A stretch of 64,000 bases of DNA from NCBI GenBank assembly GCA_035578155.1, contig JAPWDM010000006.1, positions 14,338,305-14,402,304 on the forward strand. The letters run 5' to 3'. The number at the start of each line of letters is the position of its first letter. Position 1 is the stretch's first letter. This DNA comes from Brachynemurus nebulosus (Eukaryota; Arthropoda; Insecta; Neuroptera; Myrmeleontidae). Below the pieces are notes generated by a model. That model saw nothing but the letters and a program-made list of their open reading frames with translations, did not search any database and was not told the DNA's origin. This document shows positions 32,304 through 44,382 of this stretch, piece by piece. The position numbers and the translations under genes were made by a program.

Positions 32304-33787
32304 GTTGATAGTTCGGGAGTTTCTGGACATGGCTGCTAGTCACATGTTGTGGAAAAGCTAGACGCTGACACATTTAAACGACTCATTCTAGTTTTTCTAT
32401 GACCGTTATAATGAGTACATCGTAAAAAATTTTAGTAAAAATTCTCAGTGATTAAAACTAAAAGGTAAAATAAAGAATCTAAAATCCATTGTCAGAAAAC
32501 ATGAATTTAGACGAAAATCAATGGAACTAATTTGAATATGTGATTCATAAAGGCGATTGGTGGCTTTTACAGGTGTTTTTTTCTAAAAATGATTGTTTCT
32601 TTCTTCTTTTACTTTTTCTGTTCTCTATTGCAAGTTTGGTCTTCAGATGTTTTGTTGTTTCACATTTCCGTTTTCGTATATCATTTTTAGTGATGTACGT
32701 ATTTCCTTTTTTTGAAACCAACGAGTTGCTATATTTGACATTGTTTGATTTGATTGGTTTTGATTCAAACTAAAAGGTTTTTAGTTTCTTTTGTTTATGA
32801 AAAAATTTTTTAAATTTTTTCATTTTTTATTTTTATTGATTTTTATATTCTTGTCTTGATAATGGTGTTTTGAGACACCGAAACCAGTCGACGTGTTGAA
32901 GATTAGTTAAAAAATTCTGTTTGGTTTTTTCTGGTCTTAATATTGAGGTTTATCGCCAAATAAAGTCAAATAATGAAATTACAAGTTTAAAAATTTCTTG
33001 GCGAAAATAGAGGTAACAATTTATTTATTTAAATCACAATTTGAGATTTGTTTGAATTTTTCACATTATTTAGTTTTGTTTTATTTACTGTTTTATATTT
33101 TTTGTGTGCTCTATATCCTGTGGCGGCCTCGCGAGGAGGTTCGGTAAGAGGCAAAATATCTAAGGTCCCAAAGTGGGCTAATCCGTCCCCGGTTATATAT
33201 ACCTAAGCTCCCCTAAACGGTATGTGATTACCTGAAATGGCTTATAAATGTTGCTAAAAGCTACATTTTGTTCAGTTTAAAATTATGCAATAAAAAATGT
33301 CCACCAATGCCCTCCAATAAAATTGATACCTATAAGTTACATGTTTAAAATATAGAAAAATTTGGGTCTACTCAAAATGACAATCCTAAAATCGCCCCTG
33401 AGAATATTGTAATAACGATATTCAATTATTTGTACCATTTGAAGCAGGAGAAATAAATTTTTCAAGCGCTAAAGGTAAATAAATATGTTTTAATAATTTT
33501 TAAACTTGAAAATATCTTGAAAATATAAATTTTCCACGTGATTGATTATTGCCTGCATTGGAGCGATGATACACAGGGAGGCATACACAATGACAATTCA
33601 CTACTGGTGTTTGTCCACCAGATGAGTATTTTGTGAAGTGAACTGGAAGCTTAATATAAGTTTGTACTAGGTAAATAAGATGTGTAAATATACTTATAGT
33701 TAGTTTGTAAAGTCCAATGTTATGTTAATATCCTCGGAGATTCGTAGTGATTAGGTAGTGTGATGGTGGTTAATGAATACGTTTAAG

Positions 33788-33789
<2 letters not shown>
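32304..33789. other. No gene recognised; hammerhead-like motif at 32851-32899
   Basis: A compact inverted-repeat motif with the layout of a hammerhead ribozyme lies near 32851-32899 (see findings). A less AT-rich patch, GTGGCGGCCTCGCGAGGAGG, is at about 33120-33139. The frames seen here are low-complexity. Confidence 0.4.

Positions 33790-33854
<65 letters not shown>
33790..33854. repeat. (TA)n microsatellite, ~65 bp
   Basis: Uninterrupted TA run. Frames crossing it give Ile-Tyr repeats only. Confidence 0.98.
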
Positions 33855-33858
<4 letters not shown>

Positions 33859-34513
33859 TGGTTTGAAACGATTATCTTTTTTGTAAATATTACCTCGGAA
33901 ATTGTGGATACAGTTGAGTAAAGTAAACATTGGGGACAGGTGGGTACGTATTGAAAGGGACAAAGCAAATTACATACTAAACTATATTCACCGAAACAAT
34001 TCCTAAATGCAAAACATCAAACAACAACAAACAGCTCGTCGGACACTCCCACAGAACATCAGTTATCGTGCTTTGTTCAAACTGAAGCCATATATTCAAA
34101 TATTTTAAGAGTAGATAATTACCAGAAAAAAATAAACAAAACAACTTTATTAAACCTGGATAAGTATTTAAATTTTTACTAAAATTTAGGTTTATTTACT
34201 AATCTTGTTTATACTTAAGTTATAGGTAGATATTTTAATTTCTTGTGCAATATTTTTAAAATAATGAAATTGTATGCAACTAATCAAAATAAATAATCGG
34301 TATATTTTGTTATTTAAATTTCTTTAAAGAGAATACTGAAATGTTAAAGACGTTCGTCCGCGTCCACAAAATACTGTACAGAACCGCTGTAACCTTACTA
34401 CTTTTGATACAGAATTGCTGAACTGCTTAAATTAATGAATAGATTAATCGATCTCGACTAATGATAGATCCGTAGTAATGATTTATTTCTATCTTCAGTA
34501 ATATTAATAGTTC
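33855..34513. other. No gene recognised
   Basis: AT-rich sequence without repeats or reading frames that I can support. Confidence 0.5.
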
Positions 34514-35023
34514 TTTATTACTCATGCGGGAGAAGTACTCACTTGGCGCACACATTTTTGTACGCAAAATAGCTGTTTGCCCACTGTACTACTCTTCCCA
34601 CATACTTTTTTGCGTGCGGAAAATAAACTTTCCACACGCAAATTGACAATAAAACACGGAAAATTTAATAAAAACACGCAAAGCCGCCTCTTAATTTTTC
34701 ATTTAATCAATATTTCATAATTATTTCTATAGAAACCACCAACAAAGTAATTTAAACAATAATTAATTCAGAAAAAAAAGACGAACACTTAAAAATATTA
34801 TTTTAAAAAGTAACAAAAATGTCAAAAATAGTAATAATAATAGAAAAAAGTATGTGAAATTCGTAATAAAAAATAGTATGTGCAACTCGTGCGGGATTGT
34901 CGATTGCACAATATACTATTCCACACGCGAAAAAGTATGCGGGAAAAGTACAGTGGGCAAACAGCTATTTTACGTACAGAAATGTGTACGCCAAGTTAGT
35001 ACTTCTCCCGCATGAGTAATAAA
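34514..35023. mobile_element. MITE with ~76-bp terminal inverted repeats
   Basis: The left arm (34514-34590) starts TTTATTACTCATGCGGGAGA. The right arm (34948-35023) is its inverse, sharing AGTACAGTGGGCAAACAGCT and ACTTCTCCCGCATGAGTAAT. The interior carries TTTCCACACGCAAA motifs. Partial copies lie directly beside it (35024-35375) and at 47477-47870. Confidence 0.85.
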
Positions 35024-35375
35024 AATAAACTTTCCACACGCAAAATTTAACCAAAATACGCAAAGCCGCCTTTTGATTTTTCATTTAATAAATATTTCAT
35101 AATAATTTTTATAGAAACCACCGACAAAATAATTTAAACAATATTTAATTCAAAAAAAAAAATTCAAAAATATTATTTTAAAAAGGAATATACAATAGTA
35201 ATAATAATGTGGAAAAAAGTATGTGAAATTCGTAATAAAAAATAGTATGTGTAACTAGTGCGGGATTGTCGATTGCCCACTCAAGCGAACGAGCGCACTC
35301 ACTACGTTCGTGCGCTCAACTTCGCTTTCGCGGACAATCGACAATTTCCTGCACTTATTGCACAATATACTATAA
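35024..35375. repeat. Partial second copy of the CATGCGGGAG MITE
   Basis: It repeats the interior of the neighbouring element from AAATAAACTTTCCACACGC to GGGATTGTCGATTGC but lacks the left inverted repeat. It ends with a GAGCGCAC/GTGCGCTC hairpin at about 35290-35318 and TTGCACAATATACTA. Confidence 0.75.
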
Positions 35376-36520
35376 TTTTACAAAATCGTACCGTTTGCAC
35401 CGCTCTCTATATAAACAAATAACATTACCAAACACCGATGCATAATTGAAATTCACAATCTGGTTTATAATTTGTTAAAATTTAACCACATTATTGAGAG
35501 CACCGCGATGTTCCGTTTAAAATTCCATTAAGCTTTTCCTCCATATTACTTATTTTTTCGGGAACCTTTTTGCACGCATTATTTTTATTAAAAAAATTGC
35601 CTGAGGTTAGAATATTTAAAATAAATTTCTTCGAATGTTTACGTATGTAGGAAATATTGAGTTCCATGAAACGATTTCGTAAAATATTATTTAATTTATT
35701 ATATATTATATTATTTATTTTCATAATTTGATTGTGCCCATTAAATAAAATTTATATAGGCAAAGGAACACAAACATGTTTCAATTTACCTAGATTATAA
35801 TATATATTTTGGTACCGTCAACACGCCTAACTTTACCTATTGAACATAACTGTGCCATAGTACATTTTGTCGCTTCTGTAGTATTTTTTTTTTTTCGACA
35901 AAACTATTTTTTTAACAAATTAAGACTTTTCTACAATTTTTTTTGGATCTTTGCCTCAGTTGATAAGACAATTTTAATTGGTATTTTGAAAATAGACAAC
36001 TCAGGTTATAGGTAAAGTTTGGATTCTTTAACAACTTTCTAATGGCCGTCTAGTACTACAAATGGTAAAAACTATTGTATCTTAACATAAATATATAGCA
36101 ACTAGATATACTGTTCAAACTTTCCAATCCACTACGCTTTATTGTTAGATATTACTTGAAATTACCAACAAAGTACCAACAAACAATGGTTCGTTTAACA
36201 ATTTTACTTTTAATATGGGTAGGAAAACTTATGAATCCGTTGACATTTAAGTCTCTAGAAAATCTATTTATGAGTCAATAAATTTAGACGTTGTTAAATA
36301 TAACTTATTCGAATTTGATTGAAAATGATCGTAAAGTTGGGTAGTTTGACGGTATAAGATCTAATAAAGTGTACATATTACACGTATATTTATGTTAAAA
36401 TATATAGGTATTTGAATCTAGAAAATATGATATATGAATAAATATATTTGCATAAGTAAAAGGATTATCTTCCAAATTTAAAATACAATTAAACACCTTT
36501 TTACTTGTAATAAGTATGTA
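35376..36520. other. No gene recognised
   Basis: AT-rich DNA with weak low-complexity frames only. Confidence 0.5.
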
Positions 36521-36638
36521 CACTCTCAAAACGATTTCTTTGTTTTTTTGTTTTTTGAATCAAAGAAATGTTTCTTTGAGTCAAAGAAAAAGAAATCAAA
36601 TTTCTATACCTTGAACGAAAAAATCGTTTTGAGAGTGC
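36521..36638. mobile_element. Small MITE, CACTCTCAAAACGATTT ends
   Basis: The 118-bp element has inverted termini CACTCTCAAAACGATTT and AAATCGTTTTGAGAGTG and an interior of AAAGAAA/TTTCTTTG motifs. Related ends (CATTCTCAAAACGA) occur at about 37673 and 37803. Confidence 0.8.
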
Positions 36639-37549
36639 AATCCAGATGTGCATTGGATGTCGTATTAAGTCAAAATTTCTCAGTGGTCAGAATTTTTGAT
36701 TACTTTTGCGGCATATAAAATATAGGAAAAATAGGTATATTTCCTACGGTTCTTACAAACGCATAATGGAACGGAATTTTTCCAACACAATTCAGTTTTT
36801 GGCAAAGAACTTGCAGCAATCAGAGACAATCTACTGACTATCACGACGAAAAACCTCTGCAGGGTCACTGCTATCGTTTGACATAAATTTTCCACAGTTT
36901 CCTTAGTGTTCCGTATCAAAATTGATAAAACGGGACACATATAGAATCATTACAGTGTCACAGGTGATTTTCTTTAAAATGTGAACTTTATTAAAACAGA
37001 GATAGTGTTATAGACGTAAAGTTATTATTGTACCGGACACTTTTCGTGTACGTACAATTCACACTTGGCAATGATGCAATGCAAAATTTTCGATTCCCAC
37101 AGAATTAGAATAATCCTCGATTATTTGAACAAAAAGCTATGCATATATTTATATTAACACTTCGAAAAAAAAAGTTGAAAACAATAGAAATCAAATTTAA
37201 ATTTTTTAATCAATTTTTGTTGTTGATTAAATTAAAATATTTAATATCACATGATATGGTGTTATAAATTAAAATTGGTTAGCGCTAGTAAAAATAAATA
37301 TCAATAGTACAAATTAGTGTATGTTGTTAATATTATTGCAGTTTTTATTATTATTATTAATATTATTATTATAATATTGGCGTGAATGAAATAAATATTT
37401 TGAAAAATTATTTTGTTTATATTTTATTTAGTGTAATTGAAACGTTAATTAAAAAAAATATTGAGATCAATTGAAAAAAATTTTTGTATTGAAATTTGTA
37501 ATTAATTTACAAAAAAAAATATGTTAAATAAAATTAACTACAAAGCAAA
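36639..37549. other. No gene recognised
   Basis: AT-rich sequence; the (ATT)-rich patch near 37340-37370 is the only visible structure. Confidence 0.5.
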
Positions 37550-37815
37550 CGTTGTTGGTAAAAATTAACAATTTTTATTTTTAATTTTTATCACTTTCCC
37601 ATTCACATATTGCGAAGCCATAAGAAGGGAAAGTATGGTTGTCGGTTCAGTTTGAGTATCTATATATGTACATTCTCAAAACGAACGTTGGTAAAAATTA
37701 ACAATTTTTATTTTAATTTTTAAAGTACTTTCCACTTTATATATAGACTATATTACGAAACCATAAGAAGTGAAAATATGGCTATTAGTCTAATTTGAGT
37801 AGACATTCTCAAAAC
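37550..37815. repeat. Two-copy tandem duplication, ~130-bp unit
   Basis: Each unit carries AACGTTGGTAAAAATTAACA, a TTTCCCA/TTTCCAC block and CATAAGAAGKGAAARTATGG, and ends with CATTCTCAAAACGA. The shared end motif links it to the small MITE at 36521. Confidence 0.75.
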
Positions 37816-38012
37816 GATTTCTTTGTTCAAAGATCAAATATTGAAATAAACTCCTTGTTTTTCTTGTTATTGCGTCTTGTTTTGACAATTCAAGACATTT
37901 TTTTCGTAGTTTTCATAGTCATATAGCTAATTAGAAATAGTTAAGAAACCCGTGTTTTCTTTTAGAAATTAGGTTAATATTATGATAAAGACGAAATTTA
38001 AGATAAAATGCA

Positions 38013-38656
38013 GCTTAAGGAGGTATTCTAGTCTAGTGGGTCGATTTTGAAGTGATTTTACCAACATAATCCATTTTTTTAACAGTTTTTTGTTGATATT
38101 TGAAAAGTATAAAAATGTATAAAAATTTAAAAAATAATTCAAAATTGAAATCGATACAGACCGGCAAAGTGGAGACTCAAAAAAAAAAGGTGTCTCTGAG
38201 TTAACGTCATTCCAACCCTCCTGGTGATCTGAAACATAAAATTTTAGTAAATTCTAAATAAACAAGGTTGTAGAATTATCTGAACGTAGCCGGTTTAAAA
38301 AAATAAATTTTTTCACAAAATGGCGTCCATTTAAAAAAAGGCCTCCTTTTACCAACTTGAGGAATTTTTTAAAAACAGTAGAAAAAAATTCCAAAAACCC
38401 CTACATGGAGACAATTTTGATAGTGTTAAGAAGGCCTGTACCAAATTTCAAGTAAATCGGTGCTGTAGAACTTGAGATATCATGTCAATCGTTTCAGGTA
38501 GTCTGCGTCATTGAAGGTGTGGGGTTATCCATTTTTTTTTTTTTTTAATCAGCGATCCCTGCCTCGTACAATGCTCCTTTCTCTAAACTTTGAAAATAAG
38601 CCAAAATTAAAAACAATCGATTTTTTTGTATTTCTAGACTAGAATACCCCCTTAAG
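38013..38656. mobile_element. MITE with CTTAAGGAGGTATTCTAGTC ends
   Basis: The left terminus CTTAAGGAGGTATTCTAGTC and the inverse right terminus CTTAAGGGGGTATTCTAGTC match over about 23 bp. The interior includes GAACTTGAGATATCATG, which is found inverted in the related element at 41669-42299. There is no frame. Confidence 0.8.
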
Positions 38657-38769
38657 CACAAAATCACTATAAAAATTGGTTAAAAGTCTATTATTGGTAC
38701 GAGGAAGTTATGTATCTCCGCACCCCTTCCTAGCAATGCAGTTTTACTTATTAAAATTTGGTTGCCGGT

Positions 38770-39000
38770 AGGGTAAAAGCCCCCTTTGTGGAACGGTATC
38801 TAATTATGAACATTTACATATTAATGAAGTTAATTCTGAAAGAAATGTCTGATAACAAAAATTATTATTAATAGAATGATTGTTTTTCAATTTATATTCA
38901 CCTCGCATTTAAAGTTTTCTTACTTAATTAAAGAAATAAATATGTAAATGTCAAAACTGTTGCAGTATTAGATACCGTTCCACAAAGGGGGCTTTTATCC
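38770..39000. mobile_element. MITE with 33-bp arms beginning GGGTAAAAGCCCCC
   Basis: The arms at 38770-38802 and 38968-39000 are inverted copies running from GGGTAAAAGCCCCCTTTGTG through GAACGGTATCTAA. The 231-bp element has an AT-rich centre. The first ~12 bases match those of the hairpin at 60997-61137, although the rest of the arms differ. Confidence 0.8.
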
Positions 39001-39704
39001 TATCTTCTTTTCTTAAACAAGTAATTCTTTTGCAAATATTTACAACCTGCATTTTTTTACCTGTTATCAATAGTATTAATTGTTTAAACTTCGTTACATA
39101 ATCACATCTGATATATTTCCTTATACACACTGACAGACCCCAATTCGAAGAAATCATTTAAAACATTTTAGAATTAAACTACAAGTAAACAAAATACCGT
39201 CATTTCACAGTATATTGGAACATATAATTAGTTTCGCCTGAATTAATAAAAAGGCTAATTTCATTTTATTCAAATCATTCTCAAGTTTCGTCTATATACA
39301 CACGTATCTCGAACTTTCGAGCTTGTAGGTACCTACTTCGACATGTTACGCTCTGTTTACAAAAGAATCAAGTTACATCTAATTAATGAATATATTTATT
39401 TAAAATAATTAATAGCGGGTAGACAGACAGGTATAAGTAGCAATGACAGAAGTTGGTCGACAGTATCTATACGGTTTGGATGAATGTCCTAAATAAATAT
39501 ATGTTAAATTTTCTATTAAATGTTAAATAACATTTTCTAGTTTTTTCTTGTTCTCTCACTTCCTGATCCTGTTCCTTTTTTGAATAAATATAAATAAAAT
39601 TGTGTAAATTTATTCACTTGTTAGTCCGGACGGAATCCGTGGTGGATTGGGAAAAAATATTGGTAGGCAATCTTTTTGGCATTTTTTTGTCCAGAATTTG
39701 CTAT
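39001..39704. other. No gene recognised
   Basis: AT-rich DNA without supportable features. Confidence 0.5.
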
Positions 39705-39893
39705 TGTAATATATAGCAAATCTGAGTTGACAATTTTCTATTAAAATTTTACAAGTCAGTTTTACACTGGAACAAAATATTTAGTGAAAATAGTTAAACA
39801 TCGTTTTTAAAGTTCCTACGTGAGTAAGTACATGTAAGTAAGACAAAAAAGTATGTACAAAATCATAATTTTGTACTTTCCCATATTTTTTTT
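39705..39893. repeat. ~185-bp repeat, copy 1 (direct pair with 43015-43196)
   Basis: It runs from ATATAGCAAATCTGAGTTGA through TTTTACACTGGAACAAAATA to the palindrome GTACAAAATCATAATTTTGTAC region. It is nearly identical to the copy 3.3 kb downstream in the same orientation. Confidence 0.85.
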
Positions 39894-40014
39894 TTAGTCG
39901 AATTTTTCCTTGAAAAATTAGACTTATACAGTCTATACGACAAGAACGGGGAGAGGCGAGAGTAGGGGCTCTATCCGTTTTCGGACCCGTAGAACACGAA
40001 TATGTAAAAAAATG

Positions 40015-40018
<4 letters not shown>

Positions 40019-40101
<83 letters not shown>
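40019..40101. repeat. (AT)n microsatellite, ~83 bp
   Basis: Uninterrupted dinucleotide run; it creates artificial Tyr-Ile frames. Confidence 0.98.
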
Positions 40102-40106
<5 letters not shown>

Positions 40107-40179
40107 TTTTTTTCCCGCTACCTTTTAATATGTGTAGGGCCCCCCTATGCAAGTTAAGAGCTCAAATTTGGTAAATGGG

Positions 40180-40990
40180 GCTCATTCCGATGCACAACAA
40201 TACTATCAAAGTGGGGTCAAATTTTGGGCAAATTTTTGATCCGACCCAACTTTTAAGGGGGTGGTGGCAGTCGGAAAAGCAATTAAAATTTTCCAAACCG
40301 GTTGGAAATAATGTTTCGGTCAATTATCTATAACATATCCAAAATTCAGTTTCCTAGGATGATTTGGTGGGAGTAGAGGGGAAAAAAAACGATTTTCGCT
40401 GGATCTAACACGCCCCCAGCCCTCCAGATTTAACGTAGCGGGTTGAAATTTAGTGTGTTGATAGAGTTCATACCTAGGTTGTGCTTTTTGAAGGTTTTAA
40501 TATTTTACCCCACCCCCCTCATTTTTAAGCTACAATTTCATGCTTTTTTGACGTTTTCGAAGTTTGTACCACTCGCACAGGTCACCCGAATAAACCTAGA
40601 GGGCTGAAATTTTGTATTCGGATTGAGTTGGTATCAAAGGGGTGCCTTTTGGGGGTCTCGACTTTTAACCCCTACCCCACCATTTTTATACCCAAAAGAA
40701 CATGATTTTTCTTGTTTTTTAACAGTTTCGTTCGGGTCAATATCTCCCCAAATAAACCTAGAGGGCTGAAATTTTGTGTACAGGTTAAGCTAATAGCCAG
40801 ACACTATTTTTTGGAGGTTTCAACTTTTAACCCTTACCCCCACGATTTTTACGCCAATATTTCCTTAATTTTTTTGCTTGTTTTCTAACACGTCTAGAGA
40901 CTCTCTAAGGAAACCTAGAGGGCTGAAATTTTGTACGTGTATTCAGTTAGGATCCAGCTAGTACCTTTTAGGGAGTCCACATTACTTTTT
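40180..40990. repeat. Diverged ~160-bp tandem repeat
   Basis: AAACCTAGAGGGCTGAAATT recurs near 40595, 40754 and 40912, with a weaker copy at about 40437 (GCGGGTTGAAATTT). Each copy is followed by a TTTTAACCCYTACCCC block. The period is about 160 bp and divergence is high, so this is an old array. Confidence 0.75.
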
Positions 40991-41668
40991 CCCCCAATTC
41001 GATCGCCTATCGATCCACAGAATTTTGTAATTAGATTAAATCCATTGATCCGTGGTCGTAGCGACCTTAATAATGCGAATTTCAATTTGAAATTTTGAGA
41101 GAACATGCATAACTGTATGTATTTTAAGATATTTAATGACAATATCTAGCACATTCTGAATAAGAAAGTATCTCAATCCATCAAGGATTCCGCCCGGTCT
41201 ACATATAGGTATTATAAATATTTTGAATGAAAATATTATAATATTCTGTTTGAATACTTTCATTAATAAGGGTTCAACTTATTTCTATGTACCTACATTA
41301 AAGAGTATGTACATTGGGTTCTCTGATTTAATAATCATCTCTTAATTCGATGAAATATTTATTTAACGAAGTTAAAAACTGAAAATAAAGTTGATGATAT
41401 TTCAGAACATTTATAGATCCGTAGGCGAGTATTAGAATTAAAGGCGTATTAAGGGGTTGTATGCGCCTACGTCGAGAAAAAATTTTGTTATCGAAAATAT
41501 TGGAACATAAAAATTTTACACCTCAACGTCCAAAACTTTTTTTTTTGCGTGGCTTGTGATCTGTTTGATTCTTCAAAAAACCCAGCCGGCGGAAACCTTC
41601 TACCTCTTTGCTTCAATTTCATATTTTATAATGTTTAAAATTTTTAGATTAATTTTAAATAGATTCAC

Positions 41669-42299
41669 CTTAAGGGAGTAGTATCTCTTCTGGTCAACAA
41701 ATTAAAAATGGTCGATTTTCTTTTGCATATTTTCAAAGTTTAGAGGAAGTTTTCCGAGTATAAAAAAAATGTAAGTATATAACACACCATAAATGACTCG
41801 GTCTACCCGAAACGAGACTGCAAACTTTAACTCTTTTTTCTCGAAACTTTTTTTTTTTAAACGGTTAACATGATATCTCAAGTTCTAGTGGACCGATTGC
41901 TTTGAAATTTTTTACACAGCTTCTTAATATATTCAAAATTCGTTTGACAAGAGGTTTTTGGAATTTTTTTTTACTATTTTTAAAAAATTCCTATAACTGA
42001 AAAAACAGTGGAAAGAAAAACTTTTTTCTCACATTTTGCTAAAATTGTTTTTTTCAAATCACTCCCGTCAAACGAAAATGACATCCTTACTCTTTAAGAA
42101 TTCACTAAAATTTTGTGTTTCAAATCCGACCGAGGGGTCGGAATCATGTCAACCAGAGGGCAGCTTTTTTCTTTTGAGTTCCAATTTTACCGGCCTTTTT
42201 TCCAATTTTAACTTTTTATTTTTTTCTTACTTTTTAAATGTTAATAAAAAAGTGATAAAAAACCGATATTTGGTCGTCTAGACCAGAATACCGAATTAA
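41669..42299. mobile_element. Second CTTAAGG-type MITE, diverged, opposite orientation
   Basis: The ends CTTAAGGGAGTAGTATCTCT and GACCAGAATACCGAATTAA (inverse) are diverged relatives of those at 38013. The interior has CATGATATCTCAAGTTCTAG, the inverse of the motif in the first copy. Confidence 0.6.
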
Positions 42300-43014
42300 A
42301 TTCAAATTATTATTCGACAGCCATAGAAATTCGGCCCCGAAGATGATGCGTATTAAATATTTTTTACAAACTTACATCAAAAAATCAAAATAACATTAAT
42401 TTTATGGTTTCTTCAAGTTAAATTTCGACGAAATTTTATTACTTATAAACATATTTACATATACATAATGAAATTTATAAATATCTCAAAAAATATAAAC
42501 AATTAATTAAATTTCCCAAATTTGTTTAAAAGTTCAAGCCATACAGATATCTATCTACTCTCTAATTATTTCCGATATTTTTAACATAATAAATTTTATA
42601 TACCCACGCACACGAGGGCGGAGGGGGTGGGGGTGAGTTAGTGGCGGGAGGGGCGGGTACACCACCACATTTACCGCACACAACGATTAAAAAATCAAAT
42701 ATTGATTAATTTTACGGATATTAAATTTTTTTTAGGGTTGTTTACTTAAAAAAAAAATGTTTAAAAATAAACACAATCCGATTTTTTGCCCCTGATGAAT
42801 ATTTATCATTAGTTTCCAAACATTATTTTGTGATTCAGTTTCTGGTTGGATGGTTCTTCTTCATCGTTGGCTTAAATTACACCAATACATATACCCAGGG
42901 AGATACACACACATAGGTACTTTGGATTGATAAGAATAATTTTGCGTACTGCAGGTTGCGTCGTTACGGATTTCTGTTTGGACTTTGTGACTCTAGATGG
43001 GCATAGTAGTCATG
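42300..43014. other. No gene recognised; contains a G-rich block
   Basis: Apart from the G-rich segment at 42614-42657 this is AT-rich DNA without a supportable frame. Confidence 0.5.
42614..42657 (+). other. G-rich block, potential G-quadruplex
   Basis: Within 44 bases there are at least six runs of three or more G (GGGCGGAGGGGGTGGGGG and GGCGGGAGGGGCGGG) separated by short loops, in an otherwise AT-rich window. The pattern fits a G4-forming sequence. Function is unknown. Confidence 0.7.
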
Positions 43015-43196
43015 TATAATATAGCAAATCTGAGTTGACAATAAGGGCAATAAAATTTTACAAGTCAGTTTTACACTGGAACAAAATATTTAGTGAATAT
43101 AGTTAAACATCGTTTTTAAAGTTCCTACGTGAGTGCATGTAAGTAAGATAAAAAAGTATGTACAAAATCATAATTTTGTACTTTGTCATATTTTTT
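43015..43196. repeat. ~185-bp repeat, copy 2
   Basis: Direct repeat of 39705-39893 with a few substitutions and small indels. The intervening 3.1 kb shows no reverse transcriptase or gag-like frame. Confidence 0.85.
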
Positions 43197-44382
43197 TTTT
43201 TCATAAAACTGAATGCGTAAACTCGAACACGAAACCTATATCAAATTTTAGCATAGGTGAAATAATTGTAATATGCAGATAATTTATATAAATAATAAAC
43301 CTAATAATAAAATTGAGTTGTTGGTATGAATGGATGTTGGATGTTTTTTTTTTCTTTATATTGTGGTTTTCGATATGATAATGTGAACGATTAGCAAAAA
43401 TAAAATGGGGTATGTGTTGTCAGGCATTACATTGTTCTTAACTGCTCTAAAATTACAGTCACTACGGTAACTGTTTGCTACGATTTTGTATTTTGATTTT
43501 TCAGTATATATTAAAATATATTTCGATTTAAATGTGATATTTATTCTGTCATAATTCTACTTACCTTTAAGCAACATTTTTTAATTCAAATGTAAATATT
43601 TAACCAAATACAGAAAAAAATGTATATTTAATTCCAATAAATCAATTTTTGTTCCTGTTTTGTGTTTATTTTCAAATTTATGGTTAAATTTCAATATAAA
43701 AATTTTAATTTATGCCACATAAGTGTCAAATGTATTGTACAAATTGTATGTATGTGTACAAATTTATTTTATTAATTATTTCTTATTATTCTCCAAAAAT
43801 TTGTTTTAAAAACTTTAAACATCAGTTTTTGAGTGTGTTTCATTTTTGCACGATTTTTTTTTTTTTTTTTGTATGTAAAACCTACTTTGGAAATTAGGTC
43901 AGCTAGACAAAGATGAATTTATCTGATTTGCCATATTCGTTGTCCTTTATTACTAACAGCCAATCATAATTTTTAAAATTTTATGGCCAGTCAACTTTCT
44001 TCTCGAAGTTGGTGGATTATACGTTCTATTGTGTTACCATGTAGCGTATTGGTGGATCAAAGTGCTTTTGAAACTTTTATGAAAATTCATGTGTAAAAAT
44101 TTAATTTCATTATGTTTAACAGTTTCATAAAAATTCAATTTTTATGGTAAGACTTGACCCTCCACCGTTTTAGTAGTCACAGAAATAAAGACAGGCGGAT
44201 GAATGTGACGCTTAAATACACACAAAATTTTTGTTTGGACTTAAAAAAAAATTATACATCGCCAAATTCATTTGCAATTTCAAAATGGTAAAGTATCATA
44301 AATGTATCTATACTACTACAAACAATTAATGGAGCAAAAAAAAAAATTGTTAATTTTTCAGTGATTTTTGAAGGCCTGTATT
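43197..44382. other. No gene recognised
   Basis: AT-rich DNA with no supportable gene or repeat boundaries. Confidence 0.5.

Noticed and set aside
39705..43196. LTR retrotransposon bounded by 185-bp direct repeats
   Set aside because: No gag or pol frames, no primer-binding site or polypurine tract recognised, and no TG..CA ends seen.
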